Shown in pieces: positions 1 to 8,063 of a DNA stretch of 64,000 nt. The stretch is from the NCBI RefSeq assembly GCF_030268685.1, contig NZ_BSRQ01000014.1, positions 114,333 through 178,332 on the forward strand. The letters are read 5' to 3'. A model generated the notes under the pieces. It worked only from the letters and a program-made list of their open reading frames with translations, was not told the origin of the DNA and searched no databases. Each line of letters begins with the position of its first letter. The first letter of the stretch is position 1. Made by a program: the position numbers and the translations under genes. This DNA is from Microtetraspora sp. NBRC 13810 (GTDB taxonomy: Bacteria; Actinomycetota; Actinomycetes; Streptosporangiales; Streptosporangiaceae).

Positions 1-1
1 G

Positions 2-352
2 CCGGCGTTCATCGGCCGGTTGGGTGCCGATCCTGGTCCGGGGACGCTGTTGCGTGATCACGCGGATGGGTCGATCTTCGTGACGGTGGGTGGGGCGAAG
101 TACGGTCTGACGCCGGCGGAGTATGAGGCGCTGGGGACTCCGGGGTTCGCGAATGTGCCGGTGGGGTGGATCAACGCGTTCGGTGCGGTGCCGCGTGATG
201 GCAGTTATATGCGTGATGTGCGGGACGGCACGATCTACGTGGTGAATGCCGGTAAGAAGCGGGCGCTCGGTTACGACGAGTGGGTGGCTCTGGGCAAGCC
301 CGCTTCCGGCAATGTGCCCGTCGGTTTCCTCAACCAGATCCCCAACGCCTGA
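2..352 (+). CDS. C-terminal end of a repeat-containing (probably secreted) protein, partial
   Basis: The reading frame is already open at the first bases of the window, so only the last ~116 residues are visible. They contain two copies of a module of about 45 residues: an aromatic/Asp-Gly strand (DGSIFVTVGGAKYGL, then DGTIYVVNAGKKRALG), then a Glu-rich helix and a N-V-P-V-G turn (FANVPVGWIN, then SGNVPVGFLN). Repeats of this kind occur at the C-termini of secreted actinobacterial hydrolases, where they are thought to bind surfaces; that role is inferred. The catalytic part, if any, lies upstream of the window. A strong intrinsic terminator follows 18 bases after the stop codon. Confidence 0.7.
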   Translation, partial: PAFIGRLGADPGPGTLLRDHADGSIFVTVGGAKYGLTPAEYEALGTPGFANVPVGWINAFGAVPRDGSYMRDVRDGTIYVVNAGKKRALGYDEWVALGKPASGNVPVGFLNQIPNA

Positions 353-369
353 CCGGACTCGCCAGGAGT

Positions 370-397
370 GCCCCGGACCGTGTGGTCCGGGGCTTTT
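370..397 (+). terminator. Rho-independent terminator
   Basis: A perfect 10-bp stem (gccccggacc / ggtccggggc) with a gtgt loop is followed directly by tttt on the plus strand. It ends the plus-strand gene stopping at 352. It also lies between that gene and the convergent GH30 gene, so the stem may slow transcription from the other side, although no T-run is present on the minus strand. Confidence 0.85.
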
Positions 398-404
398 CCG
401 TGGG

Positions 405-2279
405 TCAGTTGACCGTCCACTTCTGGTTCCCGCCGCCCGTGCACTCCCACAACTGGAGCCGGGTGCCGTCGGCGCTGGTGTTGCCGGTGACGTCCACGCA
501 CTTGTTCGCGGCCGGGTTCACCAGGTCCCTGGTCGCCGCGTTGTACGTCCACTGCTGGTTGGGACCGCCGAAACAGGTCCACAACTGGAGCTGACTGCCG
601 TTGGCGGTGCCGTTGCCGACGACGTCCAGGCACTTGCCGAGCGCCCGGAGCGTGCCGTCGCCGGGGCGGGTCCACTGCTGGGCGGCGCTGCCGTTACAGC
701 TGTGGAGCTGGACGGGGGTGCCGTCCGCGCTGCTCGCCCCCGCGACGTCGACGCACTTGCCGGCCAGGCCGGTGATCGTGCCGCCCTGGTTGCCGCTCTG
801 CGTGCCGCCCCAGGTGAACGTGGCCGTGGTGCGGGCGGGCAGGGAGTAGACGAAGGACTGGTTGCCCCAGTTGACCCGGACGGACTGCGCCGACGTGCCG
901 CGGTTGTGCGCGATCAGGGCCTTGGAACCGTCGGGGTTGCGCCAGGCGACGTTCTGGATCGTGCCGTTCGCGGTGGAGTCGATCCGGTACGCCCCCGGCT
1001 TGACGAACTTCGTCAGATGGCCGGTCGTGTAGTACTCGATCGTGTAGTCGACCTGGCCGGCCCGGGAGCCGCCCTCCTGCACGGTGATCAGACCGGTGCA
1101 GGTGCCGCAGCCGCCGTTGTGCGGGCCCATGTGCTGGTTGAGCGCGAGGCTCCACTTGACCAGGCTGCCGCTCCAGTTGCGGGCGTAGTTGACGATGTCC
1201 GAGAGGTCCTCGTTGTGCTGGTTGCCGACCCACGTGCCGCCGGAGTGCTCGGTGCTGAACTGGCGCACGGCCGGGTACTGGTTGCGCACCTGCGTGCCCA
1301 CCGCCGGGTCGCCGAAGTAGCCGTGCCAGGCGATGCCGCCGAACAGCGGGTCGTTGCGCACCCCGGCGTCGTTCAGCACGCCGGAGCCGAAGTTGGCGTA
1401 GTCGCCGTAGTTCCAGTCGTGCACGAGGACCTTGGTCGTGATGCCCGCCGCCCGGAACGCCGGATACACGTGGTTCTTGGTGAACTCGACCAGCCCGGAG
1501 GGGTTCCAGCTCATGCCCGGGTAGTTCATCGCGGTCGGGTTGCCCGCCTGGCAGCAGTTGGGCTCGTTCTGCACCGAGATGTAGTTCACCGGGATCCCGG
1601 CGGCCTGGTAACTCTGGACGTACTTCACCAGGTACTGGGCGTAGGTCGGGTAGTGCTCCCACTTCAGCCAGCCCATCTGGTCCATCCGGCCGTTGTCCTT
1701 CATCCAGCCGGGGGCGCTCCACGGCACGCCCTTGACCCGCAGCGCCGGGTTGAGCGACCTGGCCTGCTGGGTGAGCAGGCGCACGTTGGTGTCGTACCCG
1801 TTGGCGCCGAAGTCGTTGAGGTCGCAGCAGGTGTCGTCGAGGGAGACGTTGCCCGGCCGGGAGAGGTCGGAGGCGCCGATCGGGTTGCGCACGAACGACA
1901 GGCCGATGCCGTCGGTGGGGTGGAACAGCCTGCGCATCACGGTGTCCCGGGTGGCCGCGCTGACCGGGCCGCCGCGCAGCAGGTAGGCGGTGGTGTCGGT
2001 GATCGACGCGCCGCCGCCTTCGAACTGCTGGTAGGTGGTGCCCTCGTTGACGGTGATGGTGTGGTTCGCGCCGCCGCCGGCGGGGCCGAAGGCGATGGGG
2101 GTCTGCGGCTGGAGACCTCGGGTGACGGTCCGGCCGCCCGCGTCGGACGTGGTGGTGAGCCAGATGCTGACCGGCTCGTTGGCGGCGAGGGCGGGCGTGG
2201 CGGCGACCGGGCCCGCCACCCATAAGGCGGCGACGCAGGCGAGGGCGAGCGTGAGGGCCCTGCGCGGGGGTCGGAACAC
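405..2279 (-). CDS. Secreted GH30 glycoside hydrolase with C-terminal ricin-type (CBM13) lectin domain
   Basis: 624 residues. An N-terminal Sec signal peptide (residues 1-33, cleavage near ALAA) leads into a GH30 (beta/alpha)8 barrel with its side beta-sandwich, to about residue 490. The retaining glutamates are readable: acid/base E239 in SVQNEPN and nucleophile E344 in STEHSGG. A short linker joins a ricin B-type beta-trefoil (about 498-624) with three Q-x-W repeats (QQWTR, QQWTY, QKWTV) typical of carbohydrate-binding lectins. GH30 members hydrolyse beta-linked glucans, glucosylceramide-like or xylan substrates; the exact substrate cannot be read here. A divergently acting local LacI regulator lies immediately upstream on the same strand, with an operator-like palindrome in the promoter region. 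The start is supported by the signal peptide. Confidence 0.93.
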   Translation of the reverse strand: MFRPPRRALTLALACVAALWVAGPVAATPALAANEPVSIWLTTTSDAGGRTVTRGLQPQTPIAFGPAGGGANHTITVNEGTTYQQFEGGGASITDTTAYLLRGGPVSAATRDTVMRRLFHPTDGIGLSFVRNPIGASDLSRPGNVSLDDTCCDLNDFGANGYDTNVRLLTQQARSLNPALRVKGVPWSAPGWMKDNGRMDQMGWLKWEHYPTYAQYLVKYVQSYQAAGIPVNYISVQNEPNCCQAGNPTAMNYPGMSWNPSGLVEFTKNHVYPAFRAAGITTKVLVHDWNYGDYANFGSGVLNDAGVRNDPLFGGIAWHGYFGDPAVGTQVRNQYPAVRQFSTEHSGGTWVGNQHNEDLSDIVNYARNWSGSLVKWSLALNQHMGPHNGGCGTCTGLITVQEGGSRAGQVDYTIEYYTTGHLTKFVKPGAYRIDSTANGTIQNVAWRNPDGSKALIAHNRGTSAQSVRVNWGNQSFVYSLPARTTATFTWGGTQSGNQGGTITGLAGKCVDVAGASSADGTPVQLHSCNGSAAQQWTRPGDGTLRALGKCLDVVGNGTANGSQLQLWTCFGGPNQQWTYNAATRDLVNPAANKCVDVTGNTSADGTRLQLWECTGGGNQKWTVN

Positions 2280-2388
2280 GGGGGGTCCTTTCGGGGGGTG
2301 TGGTCAGGCGCGCGCGACGTCCGGGCTCCTCGATCGCAGGTCACGCGAGTCACCGTGGAAAGTCGCCGTAACCTTTGAAACAACTATG

Positions 2389-2398
2389 AAACATGTTT
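2389..2398. promoter_or_regulatory. Candidate LacI operator upstream of the GH30 gene
   Basis: AAACATGTTT is a perfect 10-bp palindrome in the AT-rich stretch between the GH30 start (2279) and the adjacent lacI gene. It lies just downstream of a TTGACA -35 hexamer on the minus strand, the position expected for repression of GH30 by its neighbour. It lacks the central CG of the commonest LacI-family operators, so the assignment is tentative. Confidence 0.4.
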
Positions 2399-2407
2399 AC
2401 TGCGCAA

Positions 2408-2436
2408 AGGACAACATAAGTGGAATTGCCTGTCAA
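2408..2436 (-). promoter_or_regulatory. Candidate promoter for the GH30 gene
   Basis: On the minus strand TTGACA (2436-2431) is followed after 17 bases by TGTCCT (2413-2408). The -35 is a perfect match to the vegetative consensus, but the -10 is poor. The palindrome at 2389-2398 sits 10-19 bases downstream of the -10. Confidence 0.35.
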
Positions 2437-2507
2437 GGCCCATATTCATGCACGCCAGCGCCCGGCTCGGTCGCCTGGCGGGCTGTGTAACAAATGAAAC
2501 AAACGGT

Positions 2508-3518
2508 CTAGAGCGGGACCGGGCCGGTGGAGTCGCGGACGATGAGCTGGGTCTCCAGGGAGACGTGCAGCGCCTCCAGGGTGTGCCGGCCGAGCAGCCG
2601 CATGAGCAGCGTCACCGCCATCCGGCCCATCTCCTGGAGGGGCTGGCGGACCGTGGTCAGCCTGGGCAGCGTCGCCTCGCTGAGGTCGATGTCGTCGAAC
2701 CCGGCCACCGACAGGTCGCCGGGGACGCGCAGCCCGCGCTCGGCCGCCGCCCACAGCGCGCCGACCGCCATCTTGTCGTTGAACGCGACCAGCGCCGTCG
2801 GCCGCTCGGGCAGGTCGAGCAGCTCGCACGCGGCGCGGTAGCCGTTCTCGGTGTTGGGCTCCGGCACGTGCCGGAGCAGCTCGGCGGACGGCAGGACGCC
2901 GACGGCGGCCAGCGACGCGGTGTAGCCGGCCAGCCTGGCCTCGCTGGGCAGCCAGTGCACCGGGCCGCCGATGACGCCGACCCTGCGGTGGCCGAGCCCG
3001 GCCACGTGCGCCATCACCTTGCGCGCGCCCGCGAAGTGCGCGGCGGACACCGCCACGATGTCCCTGGGCGGCGGCGTCCGGGGATCGATCACCACGAAGG
3101 GGAACCGCCGGTCGCGCAGCCGTACCAGCTCGTCGCCCGGCTCCGGGGGCAGGACCAGGATCGCGCCCGCCACGTCGGAACGGCCGGGCAGGCCGGGGAG
3201 GGCGGGGGCGCGCTGGGCGGCCTCGCCGGTGCTCAGGATCATCTGGCGGCCGTGCAGCTCGATGGTCTCGCCGACCGAGGAGACGATGAGGCCGAAGTAG
3301 TCGGTCAGCAGGTAGGGGCAGCGCACGTAGATCGCGCCGGCGGTCACCGGCTCCGGGGCGGCGCGCGGGCGGGGCGCCTGGTCGCCCAGCCGGCCGACGG
3401 CCTGCAACACCAGCTCCCGGGTGTGCGGGGCGACGTTGGCCTGCCCGTTAAGGACCCGGGAGACGGTGGCGATCGACAGGCCCGTCTCCGCCGCGATGTC
3501 GCGCACGGTCGCGCGCAT
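2508..3518 (-). CDS. LacI-family transcriptional regulator
   Basis: The protein begins with the HTH signature of the LacI family (VRDIAAETGLSIATVSRVLN), followed by the hinge and a periplasmic-binding-protein-like sugar sensor domain ending near TQLIVRDST. I place the start at the ATG giving MRATVRDIA, because the helix-turn-helix of LacI proteins normally begins within a few residues of the N-terminus. An upstream in-frame ATG at 3581 would add 21 residues of low complexity. Neither start has a good ribosome-binding site. It probably represses the adjacent GH30 gene in response to a sugar released by that enzyme (inference from gene order). Confidence 0.9.
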   Translation of the reverse strand: MRATVRDIAAETGLSIATVSRVLNGQANVAPHTRELVLQAVGRLGDQAPRPRAAPEPVTAGAIYVRCPYLLTDYFGLIVSSVGETIELHGRQMILSTGEAAQRAPALPGLPGRSDVAGAILVLPPEPGDELVRLRDRRFPFVVIDPRTPPPRDIVAVSAAHFAGARKVMAHVAGLGHRRVGVIGGPVHWLPSEARLAGYTASLAAVGVLPSAELLRHVPEPNTENGYRAACELLDLPERPTALVAFNDKMAVGALWAAAERGLRVPGDLSVAGFDDIDLSEATLPRLTTVRQPLQEMGRMAVTLLMRLLGRHTLEALHVSLETQLIVRDSTGPVPL

Positions 3519-3702
3519 CCCGGGCCTAGCCAATTCCCGCCCCCTGGTAGCCGTGTCCGTGCCGTCAGCATAACCAGTCACGGCGAAAGCCGGTCGGCAC
3601 GAGCCGACCGGCTTGTCCGGGCCGCGCCCATCCGGCGAATTCGCCGCGATGAACCACGCGGAGAGGGAATCGCGGTCCAGCGCTCCGGGGCGCGGTCAGT
3701 GC

Positions 3703-4242
3703 TTATCTGAAACCGTGGCCGTGGTGACCGTGGCGGCCGTGGTGGCCGCGCGGGTGATGGTGGTGATGGGGGCTGCGCTCCCAGCCGCCGAGAACGGAGG
3801 GGCGGCCGTGGCTCCAGGAACCGTGCCCGGGCCGTCCCTGCTGCCCGGCGCCGGGCCGTCCGTGCTGCCACGCGCCGGGCCGTCCCTGCTGCGAGGCGCC
3901 AGGGCGTCCGTGCTGCCACGCGCTGGGCTGTACCTGCTGCGACGTACCGGGCCGTCCCTGCTGCCACCCGCCGGGCTGTCCCTGCTGCCAGGCGCCGGGC
4001 AGTCCCTGTTGCCACGCGCTGGGCCGTTCCGGCTCCCATCCGCCGGGCCGGCTCTGCGGCCAGGCGCTGGGATGCTGCGGGCCGCGGTCGCACAGCGGGT
4101 TGAAGGGTCCGTTGGACGGGTGGCAGGGATGCGTTTCCGCGGCGGAGGCGATCTTCTGGTCGTCGGCGGCCTGGGCCGACGTCGCCATGGGCACGAGACC
4201 GAACGCCGCCAGCGAGGCGGCTACGAGAGCGCTTTTCAGCAT
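3703..4242 (-). CDS. Secreted Gln/Trp/Pro-rich repeat protein with a His-rich tail
   Basis: 179 residues. A signal peptide (1-25, ending SAQA) is followed by a short stretch with two cysteines (HPCHPSNGPFNPLC). About a dozen degenerate 7-8 residue repeats follow, of the type PGAWQQGQ / PSAWQHGR / PGASQQGR, spanning residues 55-140. The last 20 residues hold eleven histidines interleaved with Gly and Arg. The start has a GGAG Shine-Dalgarno nine bases upstream. No enzymatic domain is recognisable. The aromatic-Gln-Gly octapeptide repeats together with a His cluster look suited to metal binding or surface adhesion, which is inference. At DNA level the repeat region is a tandem array that could vary in copy number. 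Confidence 0.75.
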   Translation of the reverse strand: MLKSALVAASLAAFGLVPMATSAQAADDQKIASAAETHPCHPSNGPFNPLCDRGPQHPSAWPQSRPGGWEPERPSAWQQGLPGAWQQGQPGGWQQGRPGTSQQVQPSAWQHGRPGASQQGRPGAWQHGRPGAGQQGRPGHGSWSHGRPSVLGGWERSPHHHHHPRGHHGRHGHHGHGFR

Positions 4243-4848
4243 GCGAGATCACTCCGTATCTGGGATTCCTGGACTTTACGGAGCGCCGAATCGGTTTCCC
4301 GGGAATATCTTGATTCGACGTCTACGCCCAGCGACGCTAGTCGAGATCAATCCGGGAGATCGCGCCCCCAAGGCCAAGCCCGGGTCCGGGATCGCCCAGC
4401 ATTTACGCGACGGCCTCGTCCGACTTTCCGGCATATACGCGCCGGGAAAAGCCATTTCGAGTCCGAGTTCCGGCGAAGGATTTACCCGAATTCGAGAATG
4501 CGACGGCGTGTGAGAGGGGTCCGCTGACCCTTGCCTGGTGGTCCGCGCGCCCAGACGGCCGAGCAGGTGCGGCCTCTCGTGCGGCGCGAGCGTCCCCGGG
4601 CGAGCCCGTCGTCTCGCGCGTACGGGAGTCAGGACGGGCGGACATGCTGCCGGACGGCTGTACGTGATCGCCGCCGGCACGGGTGCGGTGAGACGGATTG
4701 GCTCGCTCTTCAACGCGTGGTTCCCCGGCATTGGTCGGACGGCAAGTCTCGATCACTAGACGTAGCGGGTGATCGGTTTGCCGGCAGGTGCGCGTTCCGT
4801 GGGCGTTCGTCCACCTGTGGCGCCGTCTCTGCAAGGGAAGGAACCTTA
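4243..4848. other. Intergenic region without a recognised gene
   Basis: About 600 bases between two divergently transcribed secreted-protein genes. The first part (4260-4500) is less GC-rich than its surroundings. Open frames exist in several registers, but none shows a codon bias, start signal or protein I can recognise. Confidence 0.5.
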
Positions 4849-5579
4849 ATGCGCATTGTCCGATTGCTGACCGTGCCGGTCGCGGTCGCCCTGGCCGTGG
4901 CCGGCCTGGCGGCGCCGGTCCTGGCACACACCAAGCCGGGCGACACCCTCGTCAAGCGGCAGATCGAGGTCCGGCGCCACCACCCGGACGTGCCGGTGCC
5001 GATCGTGGTGCGGAAGACCGGCGAGGCGGTCATCGACCTGACCGCGTCCGCCCCGGGCACGGACTGGGCGGTCGCGGGCGCCGAGTCGGCGGTCGTGTCC
5101 ATCTCCGTCGACAACCGGAGATGCTCCGCGAGGGCAAGATCGAGGCCGCCTCGGACGGCACCCCGGCCACTCCCGAGGTGAGCGACCAGCGCAACTACCT
5201 CTACGCGGTCCTGGAGAAGACCACCCAGGCGCCGAACAGCGGCTCGTCCTGGGCCGGCGTCGCACTCGGCGTGCGGCTCGTGAACGGCGACACCGTCTAT
5301 CTGTCCCACCACACCGACCCGACCTGGTCACTCCAGCGTGACGACCCCGCCGCCACCACGGTCGAGCTGCCGGCCGGCACCACGGCCGACGACATCGCCG
5401 AGGTGACCGCGCACCGGATCGTCGTCGGCACCGACACCGGCGCCGCCGTGCGCGTCACCGGCATCCAGCGCGCCTTCTTCCTCGGCCAGGACTACCTGCC
5501 CCAGGAGTCGTTCCTGAGCTGGAACGGCGACGTCGCCCTCGACGCCGCCACCCCCTCCGCCGTCCTCTGGCGCCGCTGA
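4849..5579 (+). pseudogene. Secreted protein gene of unknown family broken by a single-base frameshift
   Basis: A start at 4849 with a strong ribosome-binding site (GGAAGGAACC) gives a clear signal peptide (residues 1-26, ending VLA). The frame continues convincingly to VSISVDNR at 5118, then turns into low-quality Arg-rich sequence ending at 5181. From 5119 a different frame continues in register (EMLREGKIEAASDG...) to a stop at 5579. Restoring one G at 5117-5118 (cggag to cgggag) joins the two halves into one protein of about 243 residues. No family is recognised. Either a recent inactivating deletion or a sequencing error in a G run would explain it. Confidence 0.75.
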
Positions 5580-5652
5580 CGCCTTCGCGTGGCCGGCACC
5601 CGCGTGCCGGCCACACCCGGCGGGGGTTCGATCCGCCGGCGAACCTATAACC

Positions 5653-5666
5653 GACCGTCCATTCCA
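5653..5666 (+). promoter_or_regulatory. Second copy of the TetR operator-like motif, 3' of tetR
   Basis: GACCGTCCATTCCA matches the motif in the tetR promoter (GACCGAACATTCCA read on the minus strand at 6285-6272) at 12 of 14 bases. It lies just beyond the tetR stop codon, so it may act as an auxiliary operator; no promoter is evident beside it. Confidence 0.4.
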
Positions 5667-5674
5667 GTAAGCGG

Positions 5675-6250
5675 TCAGCGGAGCAGGGTGAGGGCCTGGG
5701 CGGCGGCGTCGCGCAGCCGGCCGGGGGAGGGGTGGCCCTTGGCCATCAGCCGCAGCCCCTGGAGGAAGACGAGGGTGAAGCGGGCCAGCGCCCGGGGGTC
5801 GGACGTCTCGGCCAGCTCGCCCTGGGCCCGCGCCCTGATGAGCGCGGAGGCGAGCGCGGTCTCCAGCGACGCCCAGTTGGCGTCGATGAACCGGCCGACC
5901 TTCTCGTCCCCGGGCAGCAGCTCACCCGCCGCGTTGACGATCAGGCAGCCGCGCCGGTCGTGGATGGACTCCTCGGTGTAGAGCTCGACGAGGGCGCGTA
6001 CGGCGGGCAGCGCGGGGCCGGGCTGGGACAGCATCTCGATCGGATCGGGGCTGCGCCGCCGGGTGTAGTGCTCCAGCGCCCGCATGTACAACTCGTGCTT
6101 GCCGCCGAAGGTCGCGTACAGGCTGGCCCTGCCGATGCCCAGGTGTGCCACGAGGTCGGCCATCGAGGTGGCCTCGTAACCGCGCTCCCAGAACAGGTCG
6201 AGCGCCCGCTGGAGGACGGCGTCGGGATCGAAGTCCTTGGTCCTGGCCAC
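5675..6250 (-). CDS. TetR/AcrR-family transcriptional regulator
   Basis: 191 residues with the TetR helix-turn-helix at about 10-57 (ALDLFWERGYEATSMADL, then GRASLYATFGGKHELY), followed by an all-helical ligand-binding domain ending LRDAAAQALTLLR. The C-terminal half resembles regulators that control short-chain oxidoreductases or efflux pumps, but the ligand cannot be predicted. A near-consensus promoter lies directly upstream and overlaps an operator-like motif. The start codon lies within a few bases of the expected transcription start, so the mRNA is probably leaderless and the gene self-repressing. Confidence 0.92.
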   Translation of the reverse strand: MARTKDFDPDAVLQRALDLFWERGYEATSMADLVAHLGIGRASLYATFGGKHELYMRALEHYTRRRSPDPIEMLSQPGPALPAVRALVELYTEESIHDRRGCLIVNAAGELLPGDEKVGRFIDANWASLETALASALIRARAQGELAETSDPRALARFTLVFLQGLRLMAKGHPSPGRLRDAAAQALTLLR

Positions 6251-6258
6251 GGGGGATC

Positions 6259-6287
6259 ACTCTAAAGATGTTGGAATGTTCGGTCAA
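6259..6287 (-). promoter_or_regulatory. tetR promoter with embedded operator
   Basis: On the minus strand TTGACC (6287-6282) and TAGAGT (6264-6259) are separated by exactly 17 bases, an excellent vegetative promoter. The motif GACCGAACATTCCA (6285-6272) starts inside the -35 and fills the spacer; a close copy is at 5653-5666. The -10 ends nine bases before the tetR ATG, implying leaderless transcription. Confidence 0.65.
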
Positions 6288-6390
6288 GTAAGGGAACCGT
6301 AATCGCAGAGGGTCGGGGCGCAGGTCGCGGCGCAGGGCGGAGGGCAGGGCGGGGCGCAGGGCGGTGGACACGTTGGAAGGCAGGGCGGAA

Positions 6391-6446
6391 GGCGGGGCGG
6401 GAGGCGGGGCGGGAGGCGGGGCGGGAGGCGGGGCGGGAGGCGGGGG
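6391..6446. repeat. 12-bp G-rich tandem repeat
   Basis: About four and a half perfect copies of gcggggcgggag, preceded by related degenerate G-rich units back to about 6330. The array encodes G-A-G-G or R-G-G-R tetrapeptides depending on frame. It forms the N-terminal part of the broken propeller gene and is a likely site of slippage. Confidence 0.75.
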
Positions 6447-6707
6447 TGGCGGGTGCCGGTGGTGGCCGGGGTGGCCGGGGTGGTGATCGCGGTTGCTTCG
6501 GCGGGGGCGGTGTACGCGCTGGAGACCCGGTCGTTCGCCTCCGCGCCCGCGGCGGCGCGTTCCGTCACGACGCTGGCCGCGGCCCCCACGCCGTCCCCGC
6601 CGCCCCCGGCCCGCGGCGGATGTCCGGGCGCCCGGTGTCGGGATGACCCTCGGCGAGCATCCAGCCGACCCCACCAGGCTCGTCGCCTACCGTGGCGGCG
6701 ACACCGT

Positions 6708-6745
6708 CTACCTGCGCACCCCCGGCCTACCTGCGCACCCCCGGC
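6708..6745. repeat. Perfect 19-bp tandem duplication
   Basis: ctacctgcgcacccccggc occurs at 6708-6726 and again at 6727-6745 without a mismatch. Because 19 is not a multiple of three, the duplication shifts the frame of the surrounding gene and repeats the peptide YLRTPG in the next frame. Confidence 0.95.
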
Positions 6746-7244
6746 GGCGGAGGGTTCCGGCCGATCCCGGAGAAGGCCGAGGAACTGGCCGCGTCACCGG
6801 ACGGCGCCTGGGTGGCCCTGCTCAACGCCGGGACGGTCACCTTCGTGGCCCGGGACGGCGGCGAGAGGTTCACCGTGGAGGTCGGTCCGGCGAGACCGGG
6901 ATCCGCACGTACTCCCTGGGCGGCGCCGTCCTGCGCACCTACCCAGGCGTGCGCGCCGCGGACGGCGGCGGCCCGTGGTTCTCCCCGTCCGGGCGGTTGC
7001 TCGCCGCGCTCTGCGCGGACCCCCCGGCTGCCGCCTGCGTGCTGGACGCGGCCACCGGTGAGCACCGGGCGCGCGTCCCGCTGCCCGGAGGGGGCGTGTT
7101 GTGGGGCTGGTTCAACGAGGACCATCTCGTCGGCTTCCACGACGGCCAGGCGGACATCCTCGACCTGACCGGCAGGCGGGCACGGTTGCTCGCCGAGATC
7201 AGGGCGCCGGCTGACGACTGGCTCGTCCACTTCACCGGGACCGG

Positions 7245-7952
7245 CTAGTCCGAGGCGAGGGCCCAGGCCGGGGGGGTCACCGGGCCGGAGAGGCTCTGCT
7301 TGGCCTGGCGGCTGATCTCGTCGGCGATGATCTCGGGCTGACCGGCGGCGATGCCGTCCAGGGCGGCGGCGGCGACGATCCCCGGGTCCAGCTTCTCCTC
7401 GGCGGGGACGGAGGCCGCCATGTCGGTGTCCATGTAGCCGACGTGCAGGCTCGCGACCTCGATGCCCTTCGGCGCGAGCTCCTGGCGCAGGACGTTGGTC
7501 AACGCCCAGGAGGCGGCTTTCGCGGTGGAGTAGGCGCCGAACACCGGCGGGTGCCACCAGGAGAGCACGGACAGCACGTTGAGGATGGCGCCGCCGCCGT
7601 TGGCCGCGATGACCGGTGCGAAGGCGCGCGTGACGCCGAGGGTGCCGAAATAGTGGGTCTCCATCTCCAGCCGGATCTGATCGAGGTCGCCGTCGAGCAG
7701 GGACGTGTGGGTGGAGATGCCCGCGTTGTTGATCAGCAGGGTGGCGCCGGCCGCGATCCGGGCGGCCTCCGCGACCGTCTCGGGCCGGGTGACGTCCAGC
7801 CGCAGCGGTACGGCGCCGGGCACGTCGACCGTTTCGGGCCTGCGGGCGGCCGCGTACACCGTCGCGCCGCGCGCGATCAACTGGGTGACGAAGTGACGCC
7901 CCAGCCCGCGGTTGCCCCCGGTCACCACGGCCACAGAGTTCTCGATCTTCAT
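7245..7952 (-). CDS. Short-chain dehydrogenase/reductase (SDR)
   Basis: 235 residues, a classical single-domain SDR. The Rossmann NAD(P)-binding motif TGGNRGLG is at 11-18, NNAG at 75-78, the catalytic Ser at about 128 and the Y141-x3-K145 active pair in YSTAK. An Arg pair after the second strand (AARRPE) suggests preference for NADP. The substrate is unknown. A GAGGA ribosome-binding site precedes the ATG. It is transcribed divergently from the CGNR regulator, with a 6-bp inverted repeat between them, so that regulator could control it. Confidence 0.93.
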   Translation of the reverse strand: MKIENSVAVVTGGNRGLGRHFVTQLIARGATVYAAARRPETVDVPGAVPLRLDVTRPETVAEAARIAAGATLLINNAGISTHTSLLDGDLDQIRLEMETHYFGTLGVTRAFAPVIAANGGGAILNVLSVLSWWHPPVFGAYSTAKAASWALTNVLRQELAPKGIEVASLHVGYMDTDMAASVPAEEKLDPGIVAAAALDGIAAGQPEIIADEISRQAKQSLSGPVTPPAWALASD

Positions 7953-7994
7953 GCTCGTTCCTCGCTGTAAGTGTCTAGCTTCGATTGCCTATTA

Positions 7995-8013
7995 CACGAC
8001 TACCATCGTCGTG
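7995..8013. promoter_or_regulatory. Inverted repeat in the SDR / CGNR-regulator divergent region
   Basis: cacgac and gtcgtg are perfect inverted 6-mers separated by seven bases, centred between the divergent starts at 7952 and 8064. The position suits an operator for the CGNR regulator; this is inference from location and symmetry only. Confidence 0.4.
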
Positions 8014-8063
8014 CACCGGATGTAAAGGTCTTCACGGTATAGGCCATGTCACCTTAGAGTGGG

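Larger units (their letters stand above)
6364..7248 (+). pseudogene. Membrane-anchored beta-propeller-like protein gene with several frameshifts
   Basis: Three reading frames each carry part of one protein. A Gly/Ala-rich N-terminus comes from about 6364. A transmembrane helix (VPVVAGVAGVVIAVASAGAVYA) follows in another frame from 6453. Propeller-like strands come next (DPTRLVAYRGGDTVYLRTPG, then KAEELAASPDGAWVALLNAG, then RTYSLGGAVLRTYPG... to VHFTGTG). The switch at 6727 is caused by a perfect 19-bp tandem duplication, and the one near 6885 by an apparent missing base. The strand pattern (hydrophobic strand, SPDG / SPSG turn) resembles TolB/WD40-type propellers. The exact start is uncertain because the N-terminal region is a 12-bp tandem repeat. 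Confidence 0.6.

Noticed and set aside
246-2225. Long plus-strand open frame over the GH30 gene
   Set aside because: It is antisense to a gene with a signal peptide and catalytic residues, and its translation is Arg/Ala/Val-rich low-complexity sequence, as expected when high-GC genes are read backwards.
5111-5125. Programmed -1 ribosomal frameshift between the two halves of the secreted protein gene
   Set aside because: No slippery heptamer or downstream pseudoknot is apparent at cggagatg; a missing base is simpler.
6391-6446. RGG-type RNA-binding repeats encoded by the G-rich array
   Set aside because: The R-G-G-R frame has no start codon upstream (a TAA lies at 6300); the likelier frame from 6364 reads G-A-G-G.
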